From the NCBI GenBank assembly GCA_003024985.2, contig PXIH01S0000678.1: DNA of 57,665 nucleotides; one strand, 5' to 3'. Numbering within the stretch: the first letter of the stretch is position 1; the number at the start of each line of letters is the position of its first letter. Shown piece after piece: positions 18,962 through 27,632 of the stretch. This DNA is from Euperipatoides rowelli (taxonomy: Eukaryota; Onychophora; Udeonychophora; Euonychophora; Peripatopsidae). The translations under genes and the position numbers were made by a program. Below the pieces are notes generated by a model. It saw nothing but the letters and a program-made list of their open reading frames with translations, had not been told where the DNA came from and ran no database searches.

Positions 18962-19684
18962 ATGGAAATTTCTAATAAAAATATTTTTAAAGTAATATTC
19001 ATTCTTTTTACAATGTTTAACACAGGCTGTTTCATTAAAAACAATAAAATTAAATTCTCCGATATATCAATAGATGAGAACATAAATAATCCAAACCTAG
19101 TAATTGTAGCAATGCAAAGCAAAGATGATAACAAACAGTATTCGTATAATATTATTATTCCAAAAATACTATTTAATGATATAAAGAAACATCCATTATC
19201 AGAACTTAATGAAGAGATTGAAAATTACGCACTTGGAACTGTTCACAGACTTCAACAAGTTACTACAGAATTAAAACCAAAAAATAAAAAGTTCAACTTA
19301 GATATAAACTATAAGATGTATCATGGATATAAAATACATACGATAATACTTACCATTACACAAGAATTAAACAACGAACCTATTACAAATTACAGAAATT
19401 ACTATATTACAAATGAAGGAAAATATTTATATAACATGAATGACATTATGCACATAAAAGAAGCTTTTCCTTTCATTACAGAAAAAATTAATTCCACTAG
19501 AAAAAATAATGATTTAATATTTGAACTTCAACAAGCTGTAATGTATTTTGAAAATACTTCTCTTTTTATACAATTCACGCCTTTTTCTTTAGATGTCAAT
19601 GAAAATATAAAAAACAAAGATATTTTTGAATTTAAAGAAAAAGAAATCAGTAAATACATAAAAGATGAATTTAAAGTCAAATAA
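18962..19684 (+). CDS. Predicted lipoprotein, DUF3298-like
   Basis: The 240-residue product has a signal peptide ending FNTGC, a convincing lipobox with Cys23. The mature part contains IENYALGTVHRLQ, a beta-rich core and NYYITNEGKYLYNMNDIM, which resembles the DUF3298/RsiV-type extracellular fold in which a GxxL-x-DL segment follows paired strands. That family assignment is tentative. The 3' end overlaps the following M16C protease gene by 20 bases, implying coupled expression; the pair could act together outside the inner membrane, though the protease itself has no signal peptide. By order this is B31 BB_0227. Confidence 0.8.
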   Translation: MEISNKNIFKVIFILFTMFNTGCFIKNNKIKFSDISIDENINNPNLVIVAMQSKDDNKQYSYNIIIPKILFNDIKKHPLSELNEEIENYALGTVHRLQQVTTELKPKNKKFNLDINYKMYHGYKIHTIILTITQELNNEPITNYRNYYITNEGKYLYNMNDIMHIKEAFPFITEKINSTRKNNDLIFELQQAVMYFENTSLFIQFTPFSLDVNENIKNKDIFEFKEKEISKYIKDEFKVK

Positions 19685-22595
19685 GCAATACAAGTCTTTT
19701 CAATTAGTTGAAGAGGTTTTTTTAAAAGAATATGCTGCACATGGGCTTTATTTTCAACATGATAGTGGTTTAGAAGTATTTCACTTCAAGTCACAGCATA
19801 AAGAGAATTTATTTGCAATAGCTTTCAAGACTATACCCGAAAACAGTAAGGGAGTTGCTCATATCTTAGAACACACAATATTTTGTGGCTCAAAAAACTA
19901 TGCACTAAAAGAACCATTCTTATACTTAATAAAAGGAAGCTTACATACATTCCTAAACGCGTTTACATATCCGGACAAGACTTTATATCCAGTAGCAACA
20001 ACAATTGAAGCTGATTATTTTAATCTCTTCAAAGTATACTCAGACGCTGTTTTTCATCCTTTACTAAAAAAAGAAGCTTTCATGCAAGAAGGATTCAATA
20101 TAAATCCTAAAAACTTTAAAGTATCTGGAATTGTTTTTAATGAAATGAAAGGTAGCTATTCAAACAAAAATTCTTTAATTCAAGAGCTATCAATTAGTTC
20201 ACTTTTTGATAATAATACTTACAAAAATGATTCAGGTGGAAACCCAATCAACATAATTGATCTAACACACCAAGAACTCATTAGTTTTTTCAAAAAATTC
20301 TATGTGTTAAGCAATTGTAAAATATTTATATTTGGCAATATTGAAACAGAAAAGCAATTAAACTTTATTGAAAAAAATATAGTCAAAAAAAATTATAATA
20401 AATTTAACAGTAAAATAACTGATAATTATAATATACCTCTACAAACAAGATGGACTGTTCCTAAAATATTGGAATACGAAATCCCAAAAAACAATGAAAA
20501 TGAATTAGGAACCTACATGATAAACTGGCTATGTTCTGACATTGCAGACATGGAAGACACTACTGGACTTGAAATATTATCTGAAATCCTTTTAAATGAC
20601 TCTTGCAGCTTTTTCATCAACATACTGAAAAGCGAAATAGGAGAAGACATCGCTAGCATAAGTGGAATAGAAAGTGATCTAAGAGAAACTGTTTTCTCAT
20701 TTGGTCTAGCAGCAGTACAACCTGATAAACTAACTAATTTTAAAGATTTAGTTTTTGACAAACTTGAAAACTTAGTAAAAAATGAAATTAACAAAAAAAT
20801 AATATCAGGAATTTTATTTAATATTGAATTTTATTTAAAAGAAGAAAAAGGACAAGGTCAGGCCCTAGACATAATGTCTAAAAGCTTAAAAGCATGGTTA
20901 CATGGTTTTGGGCCAATAAAAAGCCTAAAACTTATCGTTTATATTGATAAAATTAAAGATAAAATTAATAAAGGAGAAAAATACTTTGAGAATTTGATAA
21001 CAAAATATTTACTTAACAATACTCACTATACTCTAATTAATTTTATTCCAACAACAAAAGCAGTAAAATACATGGATGAACAAATAGACAAAAAATTAAC
21101 TGAAAAGGAGATAGATTTAAAAAAATATCCAGAAAAAATTTTAGCTTTAGAAAAAGAGTATGAAAATTTTAAAAAATATCAAAAAGTACAAGATCTAGAT
21201 AGTGAAAAAAATAAGTTACCTATTCTAAAGCTAAAAGACTTACCTAAACAAATTAATAAAGATTTGGAGCTTGAAGAAATAAAAGAACTAAATGCATACA
21301 CATTTAATACTAAAGGAAATGATATTTTTAATGTAACATTATTTTTCAAGTTAGATTATTTATTAGAAGAAGATTTCAAATATATGGCTCTTTTTAAAAG
21401 AGCACTAGATAAGACTTCTACACAAAATTATTCACAAATAGAATTAAATAATAAAATTCATAATACATTTGGAGCAATTTCAATCTCAGAAAGCTATGAA
21501 GAAAACACTCAAGGATCCATGGTAAACTTACTTTATATTAACTTTAAATCTTTCAATTATAAAATTAAAAATTCATTCGCAATAATAAAAGAAATACTAC
21601 TTAATGTTAACTTTCATGACTATGAAAAACTAAAAGAAATAATACTAAGCTTAAAAAATGATTTCAAAAATGCATTAATTGCAAAAGGACATCACTTTGC
21701 AACCATGAGGGCAGAATCTAAATTAAAGGCTTCTAATTATATTAAAGAACTACAATCCGGCATAACTGGAAGAGAATTTTGGAGCAAGATTAAAATTCAC
21801 AAAGAAAGTCTAAAAGAAATTGCTAACAAATTAGATGAACTTAAAAATAAAATAATTTTAAAAAATAATATTGAAGCTCTGATTATTGGAGATAATAGAA
21901 AAACTTTAAGTATTTTAACTGATGAATTTGAAAAATTAAAAAATAGCTTGAATAATATAGTTTATAAACAAAATTTGATCTTAAATATTCCAACTTGCCT
22001 AAAAGAAATAATCATTATTCCCTCACAAGTTGCTTTTAATACAATGAGTTTTATTTCATATGGAATTAACAGTATTGAATATCCAAAAACAGTATTCTTA
22101 GCTCATATATTAAAAAGTGAAAAATTTTGGAATAAAATAAGGGTAAAAGGTGGTGCTTACAGTGCTTTTGCAGTAATTGATAAAGAAATATTTTCATTCA
22201 TTTCTTATAGAGATCCCAATTTTACAAAAACTTATAAAGCTTTTATTAACTCACTTGAAGAAATATACAATAATAAACTAACACAAGAAGAAATTTACCT
22301 ATACTTAATAGGTACACTTAGACTTGATACAAAAGTATTTTCTAAGGCAGATGAAGCTTTATTAACATATAAAAGAAAGTCATTAGGAATTAATGACAAT
22401 TTAAGACAAAACATTAAAGATGCCTATTTCAAGCTGACTAGTCAAGACATACAAAACATCGCAGGAAAAGCATTATCTCAAATACAAAAGAAAAATAGTA
22501 TTACTGCTCTTCTTAACATTAACATATATGAACAAGAAAAAGAGTTAATTGAAAATTCAATTGGAGTTGATTATTTAGTAAAAACTATCTATTAA
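19665..22595 (+). CDS. M16C family zinc metalloprotease (presequence protease/insulinase-like)
   Basis: The 976-residue protein has the inverted zinc motif HILEH (His66, Glu69, His70), followed by the FCGSKNYALKEPF stretch typical of M16C (PreP/CYM1) enzymes and ETL-like downstream segments. The second, inactive half includes the R/Y pair region RVKGGAYSAFAVID near residue 826. Four M16 domains in one chain form a closed chamber that degrades short peptides. No signal peptide is seen, so a cytoplasmic location is inferred. Its start lies inside the upstream lipoprotein gene, and it ends three bases before convergent rpmE. Confidence 0.93.
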   Translation: MNLKSNKQYKSFQLVEEVFLKEYAAHGLYFQHDSGLEVFHFKSQHKENLFAIAFKTIPENSKGVAHILEHTIFCGSKNYALKEPFLYLIKGSLHTFLNAFTYPDKTLYPVATTIEADYFNLFKVYSDAVFHPLLKKEAFMQEGFNINPKNFKVSGIVFNEMKGSYSNKNSLIQELSISSLFDNNTYKNDSGGNPINIIDLTHQELISFFKKFYVLSNCKIFIFGNIETEKQLNFIEKNIVKKNYNKFNSKITDNYNIPLQTRWTVPKILEYEIPKNNENELGTYMINWLCSDIADMEDTTGLEILSEILLNDSCSFFINILKSEIGEDIASISGIESDLRETVFSFGLAAVQPDKLTNFKDLVFDKLENLVKNEINKKIISGILFNIEFYLKEEKGQGQALDIMSKSLKAWLHGFGPIKSLKLIVYIDKIKDKINKGEKYFENLITKYLLNNTHYTLINFIPTTKAVKYMDEQIDKKLTEKEIDLKKYPEKILALEKEYENFKKYQKVQDLDSEKNKLPILKLKDLPKQINKDLELEEIKELNAYTFNTKGNDIFNVTLFFKLDYLLEEDFKYMALFKRALDKTSTQNYSQIELNNKIHNTFGAISISESYEENTQGSMVNLLYINFKSFNYKIKNSFAIIKEILLNVNFHDYEKLKEIILSLKNDFKNALIAKGHHFATMRAESKLKASNYIKELQSGITGREFWSKIKIHKESLKEIANKLDELKNKIILKNNIEALIIGDNRKTLSILTDEFEKLKNSLNNIVYKQNLILNIPTCLKEIIIIPSQVAFNTMSFISYGINSIEYPKTVFLAHILKSEKFWNKIRVKGGAYSAFAVIDKEIFSFISYRDPNFTKTYKAFINSLEEIYNNKLTQEEIYLYLIGTLRLDTKVFSKADEALLTYKRKSLGINDNLRQNIKDAYFKLTSQDIQNIAGKALSQIQKKNSITALLNINIYEQEKELIENSIGVDYLVKTIY

Positions 22596-22598
22596 ATT

Positions 22599-22844
22599 TT
22601 AATTTCTTATATATTTTTTATTAAATTTCTCAATTCTACCAGCACTGTCAACAAACTTTTGTTGGCCTGTGAAAAATGGATGCGATTTACTTGTAATTTC
22701 TGACATAATTAATGGATACTCCTGTCCATTTGTATATTTAATCTTTTCTTTAGAACTTAAAGTAGACTGTGTTAAAAATAAAGCTCCTGTTGAACTGTCT
22801 TTAAAAACTACCAGATTACTCTTTGGATGTAAATCTTTCTTCAT
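22599..22844 (-). CDS. rpmE: 50S ribosomal protein L31 (type B, zinc-free)
   Basis: The start is placed at 22844 because a strong ggagg lies seven bases upstream and the product then begins MKKDLHPKSN, the normal L31 N-terminus; a longer frame to 22862 adds an unlikely MCWRLV. The 81-residue protein lacks the CxxC pairs of zinc-binding L31 and has the FKDSSTGALFLTQSTL and SHPFFTGQQKFVDSAGRIEKFNKKY segments of the type B form. It follows rho by 59 bases on the same strand, a rho-rpmE order common in bacteria. Confidence 0.96.
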   Translation of the reverse strand: MKKDLHPKSNLVVFKDSSTGALFLTQSTLSSKEKIKYTNGQEYPLIMSEITSKSHPFFTGQQKFVDSAGRIEKFNKKYIRN

Positions 22845-22903
22845 AACTAACCTCCAGCACAATAACTATTATTTAAATTAATATAAATTTATGAATAAGT
22901 CAA

Positions 22904-24457
22904 TTAGTTTGTATTATTACTCATAGTTTTTAAAAACATTTCATTATCTTTAGTTTTTCTCATTTTATCAATTAAAGCTACAATTGCTTCATAATCATCA
23001 ATATTACCTAATATTCTTCTAATAAGTAAAATTTTAGAGAGCTCTTCATTTGAAAGTAAAAGTTCTTCTTTTCTAGTTCCTGATTTTTTAATATTAATAG
23101 CAGGAAAAATTCTTCTATCAGCAAGACTTCGATCAAGATTAATTTCCATATTTCCTGTACCCTTAAATTCCTCAAATATAACCTCATCCATTTTACTGCC
23201 AGTATCCACCAAAGCCGTTGCTACAATAGTAAGACTTCCTCCATTTTCAATATTTCTTGCTGAACCAAAAAATTTCTTAGGCTTATGCAGAGCATTAGAA
23301 TCAACTCCACCAGAAAGAATTTTACCAGAAGTAGGCATAGCTTGGTTGTATGCTCTTGCCAACCTTGTAATAGAATCAAGTAAAATAACAACATCTTTTT
23401 TATTTTCCACAAGTCTTCTTGCTTTTTCAATTACCATCTCAGCTATCTGAATATGTCTACTTGCTTGTTCATCAAAGTTAGAAGCTATGATCTCTCCTTT
23501 TACATTTCTAATCATATCTGTAACCTCTTCTGGTCTCTCACCAATAAGCAAAACCATTAATACAACATCATTGTAATTAGTTGTTATGGCATTTGCTATC
23601 TCTTTTAAAAGTGATGTTTTACCAACCTTAGGAGGTGAAACTATTAAGCCTCTTTGTCCTTTACCTATTGGAGAAAATAAATTTATAAGCCTTGTTGAAA
23701 CAGTACAGTTCTCATATTCAAGATTAAACCTTTCATTTGGATAAAGAGGAGTTAAATCATCAAAAGGAACTCTATTTTGTGCATTAGTAGGGTCCTCATG
23801 ATTAATTTTCTTAATTTTAAGCATTGCAAAAAAACGCTCGCCTTCACGAGGTGAGCGAATATTACCATATACGATATCACCTGTTCTGAGATTGAAAAGT
23901 CTGATTTGAGAAGGAGATACATAAACATCATTACCTCCAGCAAGATAAGAATTTGCTGCTGTTCTTAGAAATCCATATCCATCAGATAGAACATCTAAAA
24001 CACCTGTAAAAAAAACATTAACATTATTATCTATAAATATTTGAACAAGTAAAAATATTATTTCAGTTCTCTTCATAGAAACAGCCAATACATGATTCGT
24101 ACCAAATTCTTCCACTATACTTCTAAGTTCAGCAATAGTTTTATCATAAAGTTCAGAGATGTTTATGTAATCCTTATCCATCAAAAAATAATTAACCTTT
24201 TTTTGATCTAAACAACTTAAATTATTATCATCTGAAGAAATTTTATTTGCACTTTTATTTACACTTTCAATATTATTCTCCTTGGTTTTTAACATATTTT
24301 TAGACTGGTAGTCATCTTTTAAAAAGAAATCAGCTTTTTTTTTAAGTACTCTAACAACTTTTTTTTTAGGAAATTCATTAATCGGCAACTTTTTTTGAAT
24401 ATCAAGTTTCATTTCACCTTTTTCTAGGTCAAATTTTTCATCATAAATTTTACTCAT
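22904..24457 (-). CDS. rho: Transcription termination factor Rho
   Basis: The hexameric RNA helicase terminates transcription. A charged, probably disordered N-terminal insertion (about residues 1-115) precedes the Rho N-domain ([18 protein letters not shown]), the RNA-binding cold-shock fold ([16 protein letters not shown]) and the RecA-like motor with P-loop [11 protein letters not shown], Walker [18 protein letters not shown] and the Q/R loops. I place the start at 24457 (517 residues), where gagggg lies upstream; the ATG at 24478 has no ribosome site. Many gene pairs here converge with almost no spacer, so Rho-dependent termination may matter in this genome. Confidence 0.97.
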   Translation of the reverse strand: MSKIYDEKFDLEKGEMKLDIQKKLPINEFPKKKVVRVLKKKADFFLKDDYQSKNMLKTKENNIESVNKSANKISSDDNNLSCLDQKKVNYFLMDKDYINISELYDKTIAELRSIVEEFGTNHVLAVSMKRTEIIFLLVQIFIDNNVNVFFTGVLDVLSDGYGFLRTAANSYLAGGNDVYVSPSQIRLFNLRTGDIVYGNIRSPREGERFFAMLKIKKINHEDPTNAQNRVPFDDLTPLYPNERFNLEYENCTVSTRLINLFSPIGKGQRGLIVSPPKVGKTSLLKEIANAITTNYNDVVLMVLLIGERPEEVTDMIRNVKGEIIASNFDEQASRHIQIAEMVIEKARRLVENKKDVVILLDSITRLARAYNQAMPTSGKILSGGVDSNALHKPKKFFGSARNIENGGSLTIVATALVDTGSKMDEVIFEEFKGTGNMEINLDRSLADRRIFPAINIKKSGTRKEELLLSNEELSKILLIRRILGNIDDYEAIVALIDKMRKTKDNEMFLKTMSNNTN

Positions 24458-24560
24458 AGACCCCTCTATAATATACATAAGTATTCTAAAATAATGCTTG
24501 TCTTGTTTATTATTTTTATAAAAAAAAAGAAAATAATTTATGTTAATTATTCTAATTATC

Positions 24561-24968
24561 TTATTGCAAAGTATCTTTTATCTGAGATACCGTTGCTGAA
24601 AATAAGTCTATACCTTTACTATATTTTACCATTTCACACTTACCATCAAAAAGCACATTGTCGCTCATAAATATCTTTTTTGTCTTAATATCTCCATACA
24701 TTCTACAACCACTATTTAAATACACTGCATATCTTGCATTAATATTACCTTTTAATATTCCCTCAAGTATTAATGTATCACAGTTTATAACATCAGTAAT
24801 AATCTTACTATTTTTACCAATAAGCAACACTCCATCATCAGATGATATATCACCTTCAAATGATGAATCTAAACATAAGGCACCTTTGAACTTTAATTTA
24901 CCTCTAAAAACTAAACTAGAATCTAATTTACAATCCCATTTATAAGTTTCTTTTATAGTATTCGACAT
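24561..24968 (-). CDS. Bactofilin family cytoskeletal protein
   Basis: The 135-residue product is a short beta-helix protein with repeated hydrophobic/glycine steps ([62 protein letters not shown]), the hallmark of bactofilins (DUF583). These polymerise without nucleotide into filaments that position cell-wall enzymes. The ATG lies one base after the hbb stop codon, so it is co-transcribed with hbb and rpsT. It is one of two bactofilins in the window; the other is next to an M23 peptidase. By order it is B31 BB_0231. Confidence 0.88.
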   Translation of the reverse strand: MSNTIKETYKWDCKLDSSLVFRGKLKFKGALCLDSSFEGDISSDDGVLLIGKNSKIITDVINCDTLILEGILKGNINARYAVYLNSGCRMYGDIKTKKIFMSDNVLFDGKCEMVKYSKGIDLFSATVSQIKDTLQ

Positions 24969-24969
24969 C

Positions 24970-25302
24970 TTACAAATTACCTATATTCCATATCTTATCT
25001 TTCATGTCTTTCCCTGGTCTAAAATAAGCAACACAATGATCTTCAACACAAACATACTCCCCAGTTTGTGGATTTCTTGCATTAGTTCGACCTTTTCTCT
25101 TTTTTACCTCAAAAGTTCCAAATGATCTAAGTTCTATTATACGATTCTTATATAAATTATCTTTCAATTCATCTAAAAAAAAATCTAATACTAAACTAAT
25201 ACTTTTTTTTTCAAACTTAACATTATGATTATTTTTTATACTCCTAAATATTTGATCTATTATCCGAGATTTAGTGACTTTAAGCCTTTTGGAAAAAAAC
25301 AT
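24970..25302 (-). CDS. hbb: HU/IHF-like DNA-binding protein Hbb
   Basis: The 110-residue protein belongs to the HU/IHF family: helices at the N-terminus ([16 protein letters not shown]), the [26 protein letters not shown] arm region split here only by natural sequence, and a beta-arm containing the intercalating proline in RNPQTGE. It bends DNA as a dimer and is the main nucleoid protein of Borrelia. It is somewhat longer at the N-terminus than E. coli HU ([10 protein letters not shown] extension), as is usual for Hbb. The gene lies between rpsT and a bactofilin on the same strand. Confidence 0.95.
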   Translation of the reverse strand: MFFSKRLKVTKSRIIDQIFRSIKNNHNVKFEKKSISLVLDFFLDELKDNLYKNRIIELRSFGTFEVKKRKGRTNARNPQTGEYVCVEDHCVAYFRPGKDMKDKIWNIGNL

Positions 25303-25308
25303 ATTTTT

Positions 25309-25414
25309 ATTCTTTCAGAAGATTATACAAATTTGACTTTTTTCTAACAACTTTATTCTTATTTCTTTAGAAGATTATACAAATTTGACTTTTTTCTAGC
25401 AGCTTTATTCTTAT
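25309..25414. repeat. Imperfect tandem duplication (period 52) of the rpsT 3' end
   Basis: The last roughly 15 codons of rpsT (right copy, about 25362-25414) recur in the rpsT-hbb intergenic space (left copy, about 25309-25361). The core gattatacaaatttgactt starts at 25321 and again at 25373. The copies differ by two substitutions (taacaac against tagcagc) and one inserted base. The outer copy lies after the rpsT stop codon and is not translated as part of S20. Confidence 0.92.
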
Positions 25415-25613
25415 GTATTATGTTTTTACCAGCAGCAGTATCCAATTTTTTAACAACTAACCTAAAAAATTCCTTAGCTTCTTCCTTATTACTTTTTAAT
25501 AAATTAATAAATTTGTTTTCATATGTTTTTAGTTCACTTTTAACACTTACATTCCTAGAATTTCTCTTAATATTTTGTCTCACTCTTTTTAAAGCCGATG
25601 CATTATTTGCCAA
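25359..25613 (-). CDS. rpsT: 30S ribosomal protein S20, TTG start
   Basis: The 84-residue basic protein binds 16S rRNA and has the S20 signature (ANNASALKRVRQNIKRNSRN near the N-terminus, KKLDTAAGKNIIHKNKAARKKS at the C-terminus, given here in part). The initiation codon is TTG with a strong aaaggag six bases upstream; no ATG in frame is nearby. Expression of S20 in other bacteria is held down by a poor start codon and feedback, so the TTG may be functional. The gene's 3' end is duplicated in the downstream spacer. Confidence 0.95.
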   Translation of the reverse strand: MANNASALKRVRQNIKRNSRNVSVKSELKTYENKFINLLKSNKEEAKEFFRLVVKKLDTAAGKNIIHKNKAARKKSNLYNLLKK

Positions 25614-25677
25614 ATGAAACTCCTTTAAATAAAATTAATATATTTTTATTATATCAATTAAAACAAATATAGTCAAA

Positions 25678-25829
25678 TTATAAGACATTATTCTTATTTA
25701 TAAAAAACCTTATATACCTAAATGCTTTAAACATCGAATAATTTTTATGCCTGTTATTTAAATAAATTCTTATAAAATTACCGTTTTTATTATAAATAAA
25801 TGAACAATATTCTACTTTATATAAAGCAA
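25678..25829 (-). CDS. 3' end of a hypothetical protein, start lost in the assembly gap (partial)
   Basis: About 50 codons are readable before the N run begins, ending in FINKNNVL and a TAA at 25678-25680. The visible tail is basic and rich in Tyr, Phe and Asn. I recognise no family. In B31 a hypothetical gene (BB_0234) sits between rpsT and ychF, and this fits its C-terminus. The open frame that appears to continue through the Ns into the other side is not a single gene: the far side is the ychF coding region. Confidence 0.5.
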
Positions 25830-26514
25830 NNNNNNNNNNNNNNNNNNNNNNNNNNNNNNNNNNNNNNNNNNNNNNNNNNNNNNNNNNNNNNNNNNNNNNN
25901 NNNNNNNNNNNNNNNNNNNNNNNNNNNNNNNNNNNNNNNNNNNNNNNNNNNNNNNNNNNNNNNNNNNNNNNNNNNNNNNNNNNNNNNNNNNNNNNNNNNN
26001 NNNNNNNNNNNNNNNNNNNNNNNNNNNNNNNNNNNNNNNNNNNNNNNNNNNNNNNNNNNNNNNNNNNNNNNNNNNNNNNNNNNNNNNNNNNNNNNNNNNN
26101 NNNNNNNNNNNNNNNNNNNNNNNNNNNNNNNNNNNNNNNNNNNNNNNNNNNNNNNNNNNNNNNNNNNNNNNNNNNNNNNNNNNNNNNNNNNNNNNNNNNN
26201 NNNNNNNNNNNNNNNNNNNNNNNNNNNNNNNNNNNNNNNNNNNNNNNNNNNNNNNNNNNNNNNNNNNNNNNNNNNNNNNNNNNNNNNNNNNNNNNNNNNN
26301 NNNNNNNNNNNNNNNNNNNNNNNNNNNNNNNNNNNNNNNNNNNNNNNNNNNNNNNNNNNNNNNNNNNNNNNNNNNNNNNNNNNNNNNNNNNNNNNNNNNN
26401 NNNNNNNNNNNNNNNNNNNNNNNNNNNNNNNNNNNNNNNNNNNNNNNNNNNNNNNNNNNNNNNNNNNNNNNNNNNNNNNNNNNNNNNNNNNNNNNNNNNN
26501 NNNNNNNNNNNNNN
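25830..26514. other. Assembly gap, 685 Ns
   Basis: Continuous N characters hide the last few codons of ychF, the spacer after it and most of the hypothetical gene at 25678. Whether 685 is a measured or nominal length cannot be told. It is the only stretch over 300 bases in the window for which gene content is unknown. Confidence 1.
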
Positions 26515-27610
26515 ATTTAAAAAAAATAATATCACCATCTTGGACACAATATTCCTTACCCTCAAGTCTAACCTTACCCTTATTTTTCAAAGTAGTAACA
26601 CTTTTTAATTCAAAAAGCTCATCACAATGATAAACCTCGGCTTTTATAAAGCCCTTTTGAAAATCACTATGAATGATACTTGCTGCTTCAGGTGCTTTTA
26701 TGCCTGCAACAAAAGTCCATGCCCTAACTTCTTTCTCACCAGCAGTAAAGTATGTTCTAAGTCCTAAACTACAATAAGATTTTTTAATCAACTGAGAAAG
26801 TCCGCTAACTGTAATCCCAAGTGATTTTAATAAGCTCTCTTTCTCTTCAAGATCTTGAAATTCAACAAGTTCCGATTCAATTTTAGCACAAAGTATGGTA
26901 TAGTCATTCCCTTCACTTAAAGCTAATTTTTTTACAATTTCTGTATATTGGTTACCACCAAGTGAGTTCTCATCAACATTACAAACATAAATAACTTTTT
27001 TTGAAGTAATTAAATTCAGTGATTTTATGAACCCCACAACATTTTCGTTAAACTCAAGCTCAATAGCTGGGTTGAATTCACTTAAATGCTCTTCTAGCAT
27101 TTTTAATGCTATTAAAATAGATTTTGAGTATTCAACAAGCTTATTTAAAGGGTTTTTTAAGTTTTTTTCTTGTTTGAGTATGCTTTTTTTAACTGTTTCA
27201 AGATCGGAAAGACAAAGTTCAATGTTTATTGTCTCAATGTCTCTCCTAGGATCAACAAAATCTTCCACATGAATAACTTCACTGCTATCAAAACATCTAA
27301 CAACATGCAAAATTAAAGCAACTTCCTTAATATTTGCTAAAAACTTATTTCCAAGGCCTTCATTATTTGCAGCTCCTTTGACTAATCCAGCAATGTCTAC
27401 AAATTCTATTGTAGTAGGGATTTTTTTCTTAGAATTAACCAACTGAGCAATTTTACCTAACCTATCGTCAGGAACCTCTACTACACCAACATTAGGCGAA
27501 ATAGTACAAAATGGATAATTAGCTATCTCTACTTGTGAAGAAGTTAAAGCAGAGAACAATGTAGACTTACCTACATTTGGAAGACCAACAATACCTACAT
27601 TGAATGACAT
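26515..27610 (-). CDS. ychF: Redox-regulated ATPase YchF (Obg family), last codons in the gap
   Basis: The readable 365 codons start MSFNVGIVGLPNVGKSTLFSALT (P-loop near residue 9; motif quoted in part) and include the NxxE G4 variant that gives this GTPase-family member ATP preference (CNVDEN), DIAGLVKGAANNEGLGN (G3 and switch II) and the C-terminal TGS domain with YFTAGEKEVRAWTF. YchF binds the ribosome and is linked to stress and oxidative responses. Family length is about 365-370 residues, and the frame enters the N run after GDIIFFK, so only about three codons and the stop are hidden. Confidence 0.95.
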
Positions 27611-27632
27611 ATATTTTTTTTAACTCCTTAAA

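Noticed and set aside
25817-26514. Extension of ychF by some 230 codons through the gap
   Set aside because: The family length is about 365-370 residues and 365 are already read before the Ns, so the extra codons are an artefact of undefined bases.
25678-26565. A 295-codon open frame on - running through the N block
   Set aside because: Its length is created by Ns. The right side is ychF coding sequence in another frame; only the left end (25678-25829) is credible as the tail of a gene.
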